DNA of 64,000 nt from Anaerosolibacter carboniphilus (GCF_014205875.1 NZ_JACHEN010000025.1:1-64000); one strand, 5' to 3'. Shown: positions 52,496 to 61,791, counted from the first letter of the stretch. A program made the numbers and translations. Notes: generated from the letters alone by a model not told the origin.

Positions 52496-53647
52496 CTACT
52501 CTTCTATCACTTTGAGACCTTTACTATTCTGAATAGCATCCACAATATTTATCAAATATGCACCCATCCCAAAAGACACCGCCAAGAAAGAGACAAATCC
52601 ACCTAGATAAGGAATGAAGGATACCAGCCTTAAAATAAATACACCAAGCAAGATAGGAAGCAGCGGCTTTTCTTCCCCTTTCAAAATCAGCCTTCCAAGC
52701 CAGAGTGCGCCAGGCAATTGGGCCAAATAGATGGCTAGACCATATAGAACAAAGGATATCACACCCAAAGGAATGCCGATCACCGTAATCATGAAAAGAA
52801 TGGCTGCCACTGGAGTCACGATCAATGCCACTAGGCCAATTCCTATGGCATGCCATGGCTTCCTTTGGATGGTATCAGCTGTTCCCAGCATAAATCTGCT
52901 AAAGAGCAGGGTAAGAATCGTGGCAATAATCAGATAGGCAGCTATACCAGCAGCCTTCCAGACGATATGCATCACCTTAATACCTTCCTCAGCCTTTTTC
53001 TTTGCCTCGTCATTTATACGAATCTGAGATTTTTTATATTCAACCTTTCCTGCCACAACACCTTCAGGAATCTGCAGTTCTCTTTCACTGCTATAGACAA
53101 GATTTCCTTCTATCTTCCCATTGGGGCCAAAATTGATTTGATCTGTCTCTAGCCAAACATCTCCTTTAACAACACCATTGATTTGAGCCGTTCCTGCGCC
53201 ACTTCTTAAATCTCCACCAACAATGCCATCAATAATGATATTCCCTGCAAAAACATTGATGCTTCCATCTACTGCAGCACCCTCTGCCATGGAAAAATCT
53301 CCTGCAAAAGCTGTTACATTTTTTTCGACCTCTCCCTCGATGACCACGGTACCTGATGCTACCCTTACGTCACCTTCTACCATTCCATCGATGACGCTGC
53401 TCCTACCGACTGCAAGAATGTCACCCTTCACAGTACCCGTGTTTTCAAACTCTCCACTGGCTGCAAATACATCACCCTGAACCGTTCCATGATTTCTTAT
53501 ACTATCTCCAGCACCAAAGAAGTCTTTGGGTAAGCTCTCATCCTGCTTTATCACAATATTAGTTGTCTGATCATTGTCGGCAAAGGCCACGATCGGCAAC
53601 GAACTTATCAAAAGCACCAAAATGAGTAGGTATATCCTTCCCTTCAT
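52496..53647 (-). CDS. Exported polymer-forming (bactofilin-like) membrane protein
   Basis: A 383-residue protein. Signal peptide at residues 1-23 (LPIVAFADN). Residues 40-205 form a right-handed beta-helix of bactofilin type, with roughly 18-residue turns such as GTVQGDVFAASGEFENTGTV and GMVEGDVRVASGTVVIEGEV. Residues 230-375 carry four to five transmembrane helices. Typical bactofilins are cytoplasmic; here the beta-helix would face outward, tethered by a C-terminal membrane bundle. It is the last gene of an ECF sigma operon. ATG start after GGGAGGCTGAAT. Confidence 0.8.
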   Translation of the reverse strand: MKGRIYLLILVLLISSLPIVAFADNDQTTNIVIKQDESLPKDFFGAGDSIRNHGTVQGDVFAASGEFENTGTVKGDILAVGRSSVIDGMVEGDVRVASGTVVIEGEVEKNVTAFAGDFSMAEGAAVDGSINVFAGNIIIDGIVGGDLRSGAGTAQINGVVKGDVWLETDQINFGPNGKIEGNLVYSSERELQIPEGVVAGKVEYKKSQIRINDEAKKKAEEGIKVMHIVWKAAGIAAYLIIATILTLLFSRFMLGTADTIQRKPWHAIGIGLVALIVTPVAAILFMITVIGIPLGVISFVLYGLAIYLAQLPGALWLGRLILKGEEKPLLPILLGVFILRLVSFIPYLGGFVSFLAVSFGMGAYLINIVDAIQNSKGLKVIEE

Positions 53648-53664
53648 ACATTCAGCCTCCCTTT

Positions 53665-54585
53665 CTAATTGTCACTCATCCTAGGTGGTTCTAAGGAGAG
53701 GATTGGTTTTCCAAATTTGCTATCAATGACTGCACCAATACCAATAGCTTTTCCTACAAATATCAAGGACTTCCCTATAAGGGTTAGCTCGATAACCCCA
53801 TAGATTAAGGTTCCTATGAACAGCTCCATCATCTGTGACCAATCCTTATTCAATGCTGCTTCAATCTTTTTTCCGATGGCAAGCTTCACTGCCGTATTAC
53901 CCGTAAAAGATAAAAGTCCCATCAATGGTATCAGCAGCAATAAGAAAGGAATGCCTATGACGACCATCACCAAAATGGCTGCCAATACATAGAAGCCTAC
54001 AATCACTAAAATTCCAATGATGAAATTTTTTCCTATATCATAATTCACTGCCAAAGCCATATGGTCAAAGCGATCTGGCAATAACAGGATTGCTAAGATT
54101 GAAAAGACGTATCCAATGATAACCTTCCCCAAGGTTAGAGAAAATATCAGTGCCAATAAAGCACCCAAACCAGAAAGGCCTCCAATACTAAAACTTGCAA
54201 CACTTATTTTTTCGCCGCCCACTCTAGCCCCTGGCGCTGTAACCATTTTACCGCCCAGCATTTGGATGGCATTGCCTCCCACACTACCTTGCGCTGTAAT
54301 ATGAATGTCGCCGAAAATCGCCACCGTATCTCCACTCACACTGCCGTCGACCTTAATATCACCAAAGATTGCAACGACATCTCCATTTACCTTTCCTTCC
54401 ATAAGGATATCTCCAAAGATTGCAACTGTACTGCCATAAACCACCGTATCCTTAGGTACATGGATATCCTCGAAAATACCCATCATATCGGATACCTGTC
54501 TTACACTGCTGCCAAATACAGTGCCTGTTATCAAAATCATAAGGATGATTGTCACGATCATGATACGAATTCCTTTATTTTTCAT
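53665..54585 (-). CDS. Exported bactofilin-like membrane protein (paralogue)
   Basis: About 306 residues with the same plan as the next gene: an N-terminal hydrophobic signal/anchor (IMIVTIILMILITGTVFGS), a beta-helix of about residues 35-130 with YGSTVAIFGDILMEGKVNGD-type turns, and four C-terminal transmembrane helices. The ATG taken (MKNKGIRIMIV) lies 8 nt after GAGGAGG; eight further codons upstream are less likely to be used. The 5' end overlaps the anti-sigma gene by 11 bp, so the genes are translationally coupled. The paralogues probably act together. Confidence 0.8.
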   Translation of the reverse strand: MKNKGIRIMIVTIILMILITGTVFGSSVRQVSDMMGIFEDIHVPKDTVVYGSTVAIFGDILMEGKVNGDVVAIFGDIKVDGSVSGDTVAIFGDIHITAQGSVGGNAIQMLGGKMVTAPGARVGGEKISVASFSIGGLSGLGALLALIFSLTLGKVIIGYVFSILAILLLPDRFDHMALAVNYDIGKNFIIGILVIVGFYVLAAILVMVVIGIPFLLLLIPLMGLLSFTGNTAVKLAIGKKIEAALNKDWSQMMELFIGTLIYGVIELTLIGKSLIFVGKAIGIGAVIDSKFGKPILSLEPPRMSDN

Positions 54586-55186
54586 AGGATCTGCCTCCTC
54601 TATGCCCATAGATATCTGTAAGCTTTATTAACACATACTGGGTGAGCATCAAAATACTGCATAGAAATGCCACAATGGTCAAATAAATCCCCATTCGGCT
54701 GTTTAAAAAGGTCGACATATATTTGAATCCCTTTACAAGTACAAAGAGCGTTTTTCCTATGGTCTTTCCTGTCAGGCCCAGTAAAGCATACAAACGATTC
54801 CCCAGGTCGATGAATCTCATAAACGCAACAATTCCTGTATATCCTGACTTCCAATCAATCGTACCATAATGAATGTAAAGTCCGATGCTCAATAAGGCAA
54901 ATAAACTGGGCACCGTCAAAGCCAACCAGAATTTCGTCTTGCTTGGAACCTGCCTTGATCCATAACGATTCAAGTCAAGCTGTTCAAGGATTTCCACCTC
55001 AAAGTTTTCTGGCGCTTCAAAATTTTCTAGTTCCTGGACACCTTCCAAAGCTTGCTTCATCCACTGGAATTCCAACCTACATGTGCTGCACGCATTTATA
55101 TGAAAACTTAATTCTTCTTTTTCAATGTTATTGATCGCTTGATCAAAATATTTCATCATTAGATCTGAAGCTCTTTTGCAGTCCAT
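54575..55186 (-). CDS. Membrane anti-sigma factor with putative zinc finger (zf-HC2)
   Basis: A 203-residue anti-sigma factor. The cytoplasmic ZAS/zf-HC2 motif H-x3-C-x2-C is visible as HINACSTC (about residues 28-35) after an N-terminal Cys/Asp region; about three hydrophobic segments follow, so it is membrane-anchored. It would bind and hold the ECF sigma factor encoded just upstream. The ATG of MDCKRASDL follows AAAGGAGGAGGAA; the 35-residue extension in the open frame overlaps the sigma gene and lacks a ribosome binding site. Confidence 0.85.
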   Translation of the reverse strand: MDCKRASDLMMKYFDQAINNIEKEELSFHINACSTCRLEFQWMKQALEGVQELENFEAPENFEVEILEQLDLNRYGSRQVPSKTKFWLALTVPSLFALLSIGLYIHYGTIDWKSGYTGIVAFMRFIDLGNRLYALLGLTGKTIGKTLFVLVKGFKYMSTFLNSRMGIYLTIVAFLCSILMLTQYVLIKLTDIYGHRGGRSYEK

Positions 55187-55740
55187 ATAGATTCCTCCTC
55201 CTTTATTTCCTTTAATCGTTCCTTCAATATACTTCTGGCACGATGGAGCCTGTTTTTCACCTTTGACATGGGCAAGTTCATCACATCGCATATACTTTGG
55301 TAAGATAATCCTTCCTTATGATATAGTATCACCAAAGCCTTATAATCATAGGGCAACTCCTGTATCACACGCTCGATTTCATTCTTATTATAATGATGCA
55401 GGTACATATTCTCCGCGCTGGCCGTATCATAAGGCATACTTAGTTTTTCATCCAGAGGCAAAGCCTGATGTTTTTTCTTTCTAAGATGGTCGATAGAGAG
55501 GTTCGTTGCGATTTTAAAGATCCATGTAGAAAATTTGTACTCCGGGTTATACCTTTGCAAGCTATTGTAGGCTTTGATGAATGTCTCCTGAGATAAATCC
55601 CTGGCTTCCTCCGCATCCCCCACCATTCGCATACAGACGGAATACACACCATTTTTGTATCGCCCAATGAGCTCACCAAATTTGTCTCCATCGCCCTTTA
55701 ATACAGCCTCTATGATCTTATGGTCTACATCCTCCAACAT
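55159..55740 (-). CDS. ECF-type RNA polymerase sigma factor
   Basis: A 193-residue SigW/RpoE-like extracytoplasmic-function sigma factor. Region 2 spans residues 20-90 (GVYSVCMRMVGDAEEARDLS, FSTWIFKIATNLSIDHLRK); region 4 spans residues 135-185 (YKALVILYHKEGLSYQSICD, VKNRLHRARSIL). The ATG start follows GAGGTGGGA. It overlaps the anti-sigma gene by 28 bp, the classic sigma/anti-sigma coupling. It probably drives its own operon, including the two exported bactofilin-like proteins. Confidence 0.92.
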   Translation of the reverse strand: MLEDVDHKIIEAVLKGDGDKFGELIGRYKNGVYSVCMRMVGDAEEARDLSQETFIKAYNSLQRYNPEYKFSTWIFKIATNLSIDHLRKKKHQALPLDEKLSMPYDTASAENMYLHHYNKNEIERVIQELPYDYKALVILYHKEGLSYQSICDVMNLPMSKVKNRLHRARSILKERLKEIKEEESIWTAKELQI

Positions 55741-55848
55741 TCCCACCTCGCTTTAGCCTTTCATTCATAACTACGTAAGCGTTTTCATTTTGTATGAAGA
55801 AATCGTAGCTCAAAATAAATATAATTATATCCTATTCATCATTAGAAA

Positions 55849-55887
55849 AAAATACCCTCTGATTTTATCTGTCAGAAGGTATTTTTA
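55849..55887 (-). terminator. Terminator of the ABC transporter/ADP-ribosylglycohydrolase operon
   Basis: AAATACC-TCTGA paired with TCAGA-GGTATTT, then TTTTTTT on the minus strand. It lies 37 bp after the ribokinase relic. Confidence 0.8.
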
Positions 55888-55923
55888 TTCTCATAAATTC
55901 TTATGTACGGTGTCTCACCTTTA

Positions 55924-56113
55924 TTATTTATCTAATGCTGTGATGAAATCCTCGACTTCTTTCAAGGATGGTATTGAACAAGCTGCTCCCAATTTAGATA
56001 CAGCTATGGCTGCAGCAGCGATCATTGGAGGAAATCGTCTCCCCCGGTGATACAAAATGCTCAACTTCATATACATAATCCACATTCAGTGAACCAAAAT
56101 TTAATATTTTCAT
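55924..56113 (-). pseudogene. rbsK: Internally deleted ribokinase (PfkB family) relic
   Basis: An ATG after GAGGTGGTTTCA begins a PfkB-type N-terminus: MKILNFGSLNVDYVYEVEHF followed by VSPGETISS, as in ribokinases. After about 28 codons the frame becomes unrelated and stops soon. In another frame the DNA then encodes a ribokinase-like C-terminus, AAAAIAVSKLGAACSIPSLK followed by EVEDFITALDK and a stop. About 230-240 residues between these ends are missing, so a large internal deletion has fused the two ends out of frame near 56018-56035. The gene is not functional. It lies directly downstream of the ADP-ribosylglycohydrolase genes. Confidence 0.85.
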
Positions 56114-56194
56114 TGAAACCACCTCAATCTTTGTATGATATTTACCTTATGGATCACAAAGTTGATCGTCTCACAATAAGCTTTATCTGTAGTC

Positions 56195-57178
56195 TTAAAT
56201 CAAATCAGCAAGCTGCTCACCAATCTGTATCAAGTCAATTCCCTTGGTGAAAGTGAGGCATGTGCCAGATGGAAAGCGTGTTTTCGCTACCCAGTGAGCA
56301 GGAATTTCTGTTACGCTGTATTTTGCACCCAATATCGCTCCAGCGACAGCACCTATGGTGTCTGCATCCCGTGCAAAGTTACCGGCTAAAATTACGCCTT
56401 TCTTAAATTCACTGTGGGCCATCTTTAAGCAAGCAAAGGCAGACGGAATGGCCTCTGCGGTAGTTGCCCATGTACTTGCACGCAGGGCATCATGAAGTGG
56501 CATCCATGCATCGATGATAGAACCATTGGCTTTTTCTACAATATCAAAGGCTGTATTCATTGATGCGTACAGCCATGAATCCTTTGGAATAACCTTCATA
56601 GCAGCATCAATGATTTCCTCCATCGTGCCGTCTACCATGGCAACGGAAACAGCAGCAGCAACAGCCTGTGCACCCCAGATACCATCTGCATAATGGCTGA
56701 TAGAAGCGTCGATCTCTGCCATTGCAGCAGCACGCTCAGGATCCCCTGCACAGATAATGCCCACAGGTGCAATGCGCATTGCTGAACCGTCACTCATATG
56801 GAAAGTACTGAACTTGCCGGACTCCGGTGGTCGAATGCCACGACGCAGGTTGTTGGCAGCAGAGATTTCGCTTGCCCCACCACGCTTAAACTCATCCTGA
56901 ACCACAACATCCTCAAACCATGCCTTTACAACATCATCAGTCGTCAGCTTGCCCTTACAGCCTATCAGTATCTTTGCTGTCAGCAATGCAAACTCTGTGT
57001 CATCCGTACTCCAGGAGGCGCCGCTGTTAAAGTCGGTAGTAATCCCATAGTTTTCGCGGTTGCTTTGCATTCTGGATGCATCACCAAAGGAATCACCAAT
57101 AGCAAGTCCACTGATGCATCCTACTGCCTTACTCCTCGCAAGGTCTTTATTGGCTCTTAAATCAGCAGTTGTAATCAT
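56195..57178 (-). CDS. ADP-ribosylglycohydrolase family protein
   Basis: A 327-residue protein of the ADP_ribosyl_GH (DraG-like) family. Metal-binding residues fit the motif pattern: STDDTEFALL (about residues 57-66) and FARDADTIGAVAGAILGA (about residues 265-282), together with GLAIGDSFGDASR near the N-terminus. Such enzymes release ADP-ribose from proteins or act on related N-ribosides and nucleoside-type substrates. ATG start after GAGGGAA. It follows a longer homologue by 16 bp in the same operon and precedes a ribokinase relic, consistent with release then phosphorylation of a ribose-type product. Confidence 0.88.
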   Translation of the reverse strand: MITTADLRANKDLARSKAVGCISGLAIGDSFGDASRMQSNRENYGITTDFNSGASWSTDDTEFALLTAKILIGCKGKLTTDDVVKAWFEDVVVQDEFKRGGASEISAANNLRRGIRPPESGKFSTFHMSDGSAMRIAPVGIICAGDPERAAAMAEIDASISHYADGIWGAQAVAAAVSVAMVDGTMEEIIDAAMKVIPKDSWLYASMNTAFDIVEKANGSIIDAWMPLHDALRASTWATTAEAIPSAFACLKMAHSEFKKGVILAGNFARDADTIGAVAGAILGAKYSVTEIPAHWVAKTRFPSGTCLTFTKGIDLIQIGEQLADLI

Positions 57179-57194
57179 ATTTTCCCTCCTCCAA

Positions 57195-59291
57195 TTATAG
57201 TTCTTCTATTGATAAGTTGCCAAAGCTGCTTCTTCCCATCTCGTACATGGCGTAGCCTGCCATTCCATAGGCATGGGTATTGTCATGGACCTGCAGCACC
57301 TGCTTGCCATCCACGGAAAAGGTCAACAGATCACCTTTCACTGTAAATTCCACCAAATATTTTCTGTCGTATTCCCAATCAAAGGGGTAGGTCGCCAAGC
57401 TTTTCATGCCATTGTTATTACAATATATCGTCACGCCATCAGCAGTGAATCCACCGTAATAGCCCCGCAGTACACCCTGCACCCTTGCTGAAATTAAATG
57501 ACTTTTCCCTGTGTGAGGGATAATTTCCCCAGTGACCCTCACATCTGCCATATAGTAATTGCCAGTCATGGCCTCGGCATGCTCAAGGCACATGGCTTCC
57601 ATCACACCCTGTTCAATCTCCCACGCACCGTGGTTATGGGAAAATGGAGTAATCGAAGCAAACTCTTTCTTCTGTTTTGAAATATCTATTGTGTAACTTG
57701 CCTTGCCAGTTATGGAGAAATCGTCAATATATAGGCAGCCAAAGTCTCTGTTCTTCTCCGGAGAGTTCGCCTCAAACAGCAGTCCAATTTCATCCACCAT
57801 GGCCCCATCCAGCTGGGGAATCGTAAATGTTATGGGATTCCATCCAGCAGCTTTGATAACCATTCCGCCTAGCAAAACATCCTCCTTAGTTGAAGTGTTG
57901 CGCACATATGGGTTTAGAATGATGCTCTCGCCGCTGTAGCGATCTACATAGACCATCATGGAAACGGTTTGACCTGGGTAAGCTGTCGGTGAAAACACAG
58001 GCATATATCGCTCATCGTCAAAGTCCTCACGGCGATAAAACGGCTTATAATAGATTTTACACTTCTGACCCCTGGCCATACGATCAAAAAGTATTTCTGC
58101 CGAACCGCTGCCGCTGTATGCTCGCTCTGTAGAATGTCTCAATGAGCAGTCTATGTTATTAGAAAGCCGCAGATTGTGGGTAGAGCCAGGAAGTTCAAAA
58201 TCAAAATGAACCTCACCTGGCTTCATGCTTTTTTCTAAGTCCTCTGGTGCAGATTCGCCTGCCAGCCTATATCCCAGCAGAACAAGTTCTTTGGCATAGG
58301 TCGGTATATCCAAAATATTAAGATAACCGGAAATACCAGAAAGTACAAGGCTATCGTTGATTGGATTGCGATAATGGGGTGCAATACCCTCAAGGCCCCA
58401 TGCAACACCCATGATCGTGCCTACATTCCCTGCATTGCAGTCAGTGTCCCAGCCACACATTGTTGCAATCTCTATGCTTCGGTTAAAATCTTTTCCGTAT
58501 AGCATAGCAAGTGCACATACGCCTGCATTTGGAATGATGTGGCATACCCCTGTGTATTTGTCATACCCCCAATTGTCCTGCAAGTACTTGAGACAAAGAC
58601 GAAAATCGTCGGGATTCTTCTTATAAAAATCTCGCACTGCATTTACTACCTTTGCATAGGTACAGTCTGCTGGAATCTGGGAAAGTCCTGCGTCAATCAG
58701 TGCTTCCACATCTGCGGTGTTATATGCAGCTGCTATACATGCAGCAATAAACGCTGCACCATAAATACCATTGCCATCATGCGAGACACTGGCGGCGATC
58801 GATGCATATTCTGCAGCTTTCTTTACATTGCCAGGAAATACAAGACCCCAAGTGTCAATAAAAATCTGGCCGCCAATCTGCTCTGCCATGATTATCCCAT
58901 TGGTTGCCGCTGCACCAGACTGTGGAGCAGGGATGCCTGTCTTCAGATTCAAGTAGGCGGTATGCTCAGTACTCACACCGTAGCCGCCCCACCAGAACAT
59001 GCCCACACCTTCTCTCGTGTAGTTCAACCACGCATTTGCCACATCTTGCGCAGTCAGTTCTCGATCTTTTGCATCATCATACAGTGCACGAAGAAAAAAT
59101 ACAGGGCCATTCACATCATCATCAGCAGCAAAATTTTTAAAATCCTTTATATATCCCGTAATATTGCCATAGAATCGCTCAATGCGTTCACTGGTCCAGG
59201 CAGTAGGCTCAACAGGTGCGCCCAGCCGTATACCTACATTCATTCCAAGAAAACCCGCATAGGTTTTTTCCAAATAGTTATTGGGAATCAT
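57195..59291 (-). CDS. ADP-ribosylglycohydrolase fused to C-terminal beta-sandwich domains
   Basis: A 698-residue protein. Residues 1-340 resemble the ADP_ribosyl_GH family: YAGFLGMNVGIRLGAPVEPT, AADDDVNGPVFFLRALYDD and CGWDTDCNAGNVGTIMGVAW, the Asp residues being the metal ligands. Residues 345-540 and 560-698 look like two beta-sandwich or LamG/concanavalin-like modules (for example YYGGFTADGVTIYCNNNGMK). The N-terminal half is clear; the C-terminal half is only loosely assigned. No signal peptide, so the activity would be cytoplasmic. ATG start after GAGGTGCGAT. Cotranscribed with the ABC transporter. Confidence 0.8.
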   Translation of the reverse strand: MIPNNYLEKTYAGFLGMNVGIRLGAPVEPTAWTSERIERFYGNITGYIKDFKNFAADDDVNGPVFFLRALYDDAKDRELTAQDVANAWLNYTREGVGMFWWGGYGVSTEHTAYLNLKTGIPAPQSGAAATNGIIMAEQIGGQIFIDTWGLVFPGNVKKAAEYASIAASVSHDGNGIYGAAFIAACIAAAYNTADVEALIDAGLSQIPADCTYAKVVNAVRDFYKKNPDDFRLCLKYLQDNWGYDKYTGVCHIIPNAGVCALAMLYGKDFNRSIEIATMCGWDTDCNAGNVGTIMGVAWGLEGIAPHYRNPINDSLVLSGISGYLNILDIPTYAKELVLLGYRLAGESAPEDLEKSMKPGEVHFDFELPGSTHNLRLSNNIDCSLRHSTERAYSGSGSAEILFDRMARGQKCKIYYKPFYRREDFDDERYMPVFSPTAYPGQTVSMMVYVDRYSGESIILNPYVRNTSTKEDVLLGGMVIKAAGWNPITFTIPQLDGAMVDEIGLLFEANSPEKNRDFGCLYIDDFSITGKASYTIDISKQKKEFASITPFSHNHGAWEIEQGVMEAMCLEHAEAMTGNYYMADVRVTGEIIPHTGKSHLISARVQGVLRGYYGGFTADGVTIYCNNNGMKSLATYPFDWEYDRKYLVEFTVKGDLLTFSVDGKQVLQVHDNTHAYGMAGYAMYEMGRSSFGNLSIEEL

Positions 59292-59328
59292 ATCGCACCT
59301 CGCTCAATTATTTGTTATGTAAGGAGTG

Positions 59329-59358
59329 CCTCCCCCTGTATGTGTATACAGGGGGAGG
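59329..59358 (-). terminator. Intercistronic hairpin after the solute-binding protein gene
   Basis: CCTCCCCCTGTAT-GTGT-ATACAGGGGGAGG, a perfect 13-bp GC-rich stem without a T-tract. Such hairpins often stabilise the mRNA of the highly expressed binding protein while allowing some read-through. Confidence 0.75.
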
Positions 59359-59371
59359 TACTATCTATAAG

Positions 59372-60862
59372 CTATTTCAATTGTTCTGCTAAATATTTGC
59401 TAATTTCGTCGCCCCCCGCAGCATTCCATTTGGTCACAAACTCATCAAAGCTGTCAATGCTTCGAACACCTCTGATGATATCGGTAGAATACTCGGTATA
59501 CAGCTTATCCATAGCATCCTTTAAAGGTAGAAGATCATTGGGAAGAATCACGTTGACATCACCATAGTAATATTTTGCTGCTGCATCGAGGGATGCAATT
59601 CCAGGATCAGTCAGCACATCGCCGGTGATCGCAGTGGTATCAAGTCCCTCCATCGTCGGCCAGAAGCGTGCCCACCATTCTGGGAATTTTTCAGTCAGTG
59701 TAATTTTTCCATCTGTTTCGGTATAATGTATATCCTTTAGACCTAACTTGTCAAGCTTTCTGCCCTCTGGTCCTGCCATGTACTCCAACACTGCCCAGGC
59801 AGCATCCTTGACTTTGGAATCTCCATTGATTGCAAACCCCCTGGACTCCTTTGTGACATCGATGGATTGATAAGCCTGAGATAATCCCTTAGCTGGCGGA
59901 AGAACCGTAAGCTCGGCCCCTTGACCATTCGTTTGAATCATTTTGTTGTTGTATACATTGACCACATCGCCTGCGGTGCCAGCAACGAAGCCTGCTTTCC
60001 CCTCATAGAAGGCCTGTTCCATGGTATCCCACTGCTTTGTGACATACTCTTTATCCAGTAAACCTTCTTTATATAGTTTTGCATAAAAAGCAAGCTTGTT
60101 TTTCTCGAATTCTGTTGCCTTCGCATAAACATATTTGCCATCCACCTTCATGATGGTGCTTGTTACACCGAATGCATGATTGAACACACTGTCCAGCTTG
60201 GCGATAGTCCCATCAGTGGTTATAGGATATTCACAGATCCCCTTCTCCTTCATTTCTTTAAACATTGCATAGTAGTTTTCAGGTGTTGGATTTTCAAGCA
60301 ATGCTTTGCTAGTCTCAAGAGAATTGAACCAGTCACTTCTCATAACAGGAATTTGCACCCTAGCTGGCGCCAACCATAGCAAATATGGATAGTTCTTGAT
60401 TGATTCTGTGTTATGACTTTGCATGATCGCTTTTACATTGGTTGAACCATTGATATACGGAGTGAGATCCTCCAGCATTCCTTCCTGTGCGATGGGAAGA
60501 TCCCCTCCCTGGAAGTATATGATGTCAGGAGAAATTTGACCAGTTCTAAAAGCTATAGGAACCACATCAGCATATTTGCCCGCTGGTGCTTCTAAAATTT
60601 CAAGCTCTATGTAGTTGCCTTCAGCAGCCATTCCTGCTTCAATTTCATCTACCAGCTTTTGTACATTTTCTTCAGTGGGAACAACATCCTTGCAAAGATA
60701 AGTAACCTTCACAGGAGCATCCTTCATCCCAATCTTTGCTGAACCTATCGATGCGGCGTCTCCAGATGTTCCATCTGCAGGTGTCTCCTGCTTAGGAGTG
60801 CAGCCTGCAAACAGGGTAAGAACCATCAATAATACCAGGGTCAAGCTGATTAACCGTTTCAT
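59372..60862 (-). CDS. ABC transporter solute-binding lipoprotein (LplA-like)
   Basis: A 496-residue extracellular binding protein. A lipoprotein signal peptide is clear: TLVLLMVLTLFAGCTPKQ, with the lipobox Cys at about residue 21. The mature part has the bacterial periplasmic-binding fold of the large-size carbohydrate binding family (DUF3502/LplA-like), with GKAGFVAGTAGDVVNVYN and WAVLEYMAGPEGRKLDKLG. The substrate is unknown. ATG start after AGGAGG. It is the gene following the two permeases and should deliver ligand to them; no ATPase gene is in the operon, so a shared MsmX-type ATPase may serve. Confidence 0.88.
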   Translation of the reverse strand: MKRLISLTLVLLMVLTLFAGCTPKQETPADGTSGDAASIGSAKIGMKDAPVKVTYLCKDVVPTEENVQKLVDEIEAGMAAEGNYIELEILEAPAGKYADVVPIAFRTGQISPDIIYFQGGDLPIAQEGMLEDLTPYINGSTNVKAIMQSHNTESIKNYPYLLWLAPARVQIPVMRSDWFNSLETSKALLENPTPENYYAMFKEMKEKGICEYPITTDGTIAKLDSVFNHAFGVTSTIMKVDGKYVYAKATEFEKNKLAFYAKLYKEGLLDKEYVTKQWDTMEQAFYEGKAGFVAGTAGDVVNVYNNKMIQTNGQGAELTVLPPAKGLSQAYQSIDVTKESRGFAINGDSKVKDAAWAVLEYMAGPEGRKLDKLGLKDIHYTETDGKITLTEKFPEWWARFWPTMEGLDTTAITGDVLTDPGIASLDAAAKYYYGDVNVILPNDLLPLKDAMDKLYTEYSTDIIRGVRSIDSFDEFVTKWNAAGGDEISKYLAEQLK

Positions 60863-60901
60863 TTAAAGTCCTCCTTTTATTTGGTTCAATTTTACTTTCC
60901 T

Positions 60902-61789
60902 CTATTCTTTTACGCCTCCACCCATAACATCCTTTGCATAATATCTAAGAACGATTGGGTAAAGCAATAAAATCGGTATAATTGCCACGATAATGGTGGC
61001 ACCCTTAAGGGCTGCATAGTCTATGCGTGCCAAATCGTTATAATTAAAGAGATTCTGCTGACCTACAATCGAGGCCGTATCCCCCAGCACAACAAACTGC
61101 CGCAAAACCACCTGGAATAAGGTATCCTTCGCCTTGACAAGGTAGATGCTTGCTTTAAAAAACTCGTTCCAACGCAACACCGCATAGAACATGGTTATGG
61201 TTGCTATGCCCGCCTTGGCCAACGGAAACACGATGGAGAACAGTATCCGCATATGCCCTGCCCCATCTATCTCCGCCGCCTCAAAAATCGAGGCTGGAAT
61301 TTCTTCGAAATACCGCATCATAATGATGAGATAGTAGACATTCACTGCTGTAATCAGTATGACGGACCATTTGCTTCCCATCAGCCCAAGTTTTTGTACG
61401 ACCAGATACTCTGGCACCAAACCGGGTTCAAACAGCATCATAATAATGAGAAACACCATGATAACCTTTTTGAACATTAACTTGGGCCTTGTCAACACAT
61501 ATGCTGCGGTGGTAGTGAGTATGATATTGATTGCCGTACCTACTACTGTAACAAAGATAGAGTTCCCAAGGGCAGACATAAGTGCTGGATGGCTGAACAC
61601 AATACGATAGTTAATAAGGCTGAAATCCTTTGGAAAAATGTCAAGTCCACCCATGGCAGCCGATGCTTCCGGACTGGAAAGGGAACGTGCCAAAATATTG
61701 AGCAGAGGAACAATCATCGTGAGTGTAACAGCTCCAAAAATAAGCATGAGCATGATCTGTCCAAAGGTGAATTTTTTGTATCGTTTCAT
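60902..61789 (-). CDS. Carbohydrate ABC transporter permease (LplC/YtcP-like)
   Basis: A 295-residue membrane protein with six hydrophobic segments of the MalG-type permease group. The EAA loop is visible as IFEAAEIDGAGHMRILFSIVF-type sequence at about residues 180-200. Family resemblance is to LplC/YtcP. ATG start; GTG three codons upstream is possible. It overlaps the other permease gene end, as typical for a paired transporter. Confidence 0.9.
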   Translation of the reverse strand: MKRYKKFTFGQIMLMLIFGAVTLTMIVPLLNILARSLSSPEASAAMGGLDIFPKDFSLINYRIVFSHPALMSALGNSIFVTVVGTAINIILTTTAAYVLTRPKLMFKKVIMVFLIIMMLFEPGLVPEYLVVQKLGLMGSKWSVILITAVNVYYLIIMMRYFEEIPASIFEAAEIDGAGHMRILFSIVFPLAKAGIATITMFYAVLRWNEFFKASIYLVKAKDTLFQVVLRQFVVLGDTASIVGQQNLFNYNDLARIDYAALKGATIIVAIIPILLLYPIVLRYYAKDVMGGGVKE

Positions 61790-61791
61790 CA

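Noticed and set aside
58539..59567. A 342-codon plus-strand open frame opposite the 698-residue glycohydrolase
   Set aside because: It is antisense to two well-supported genes, Cys/His-rich and low-homology in character, a shadow of codon bias in the real frame.
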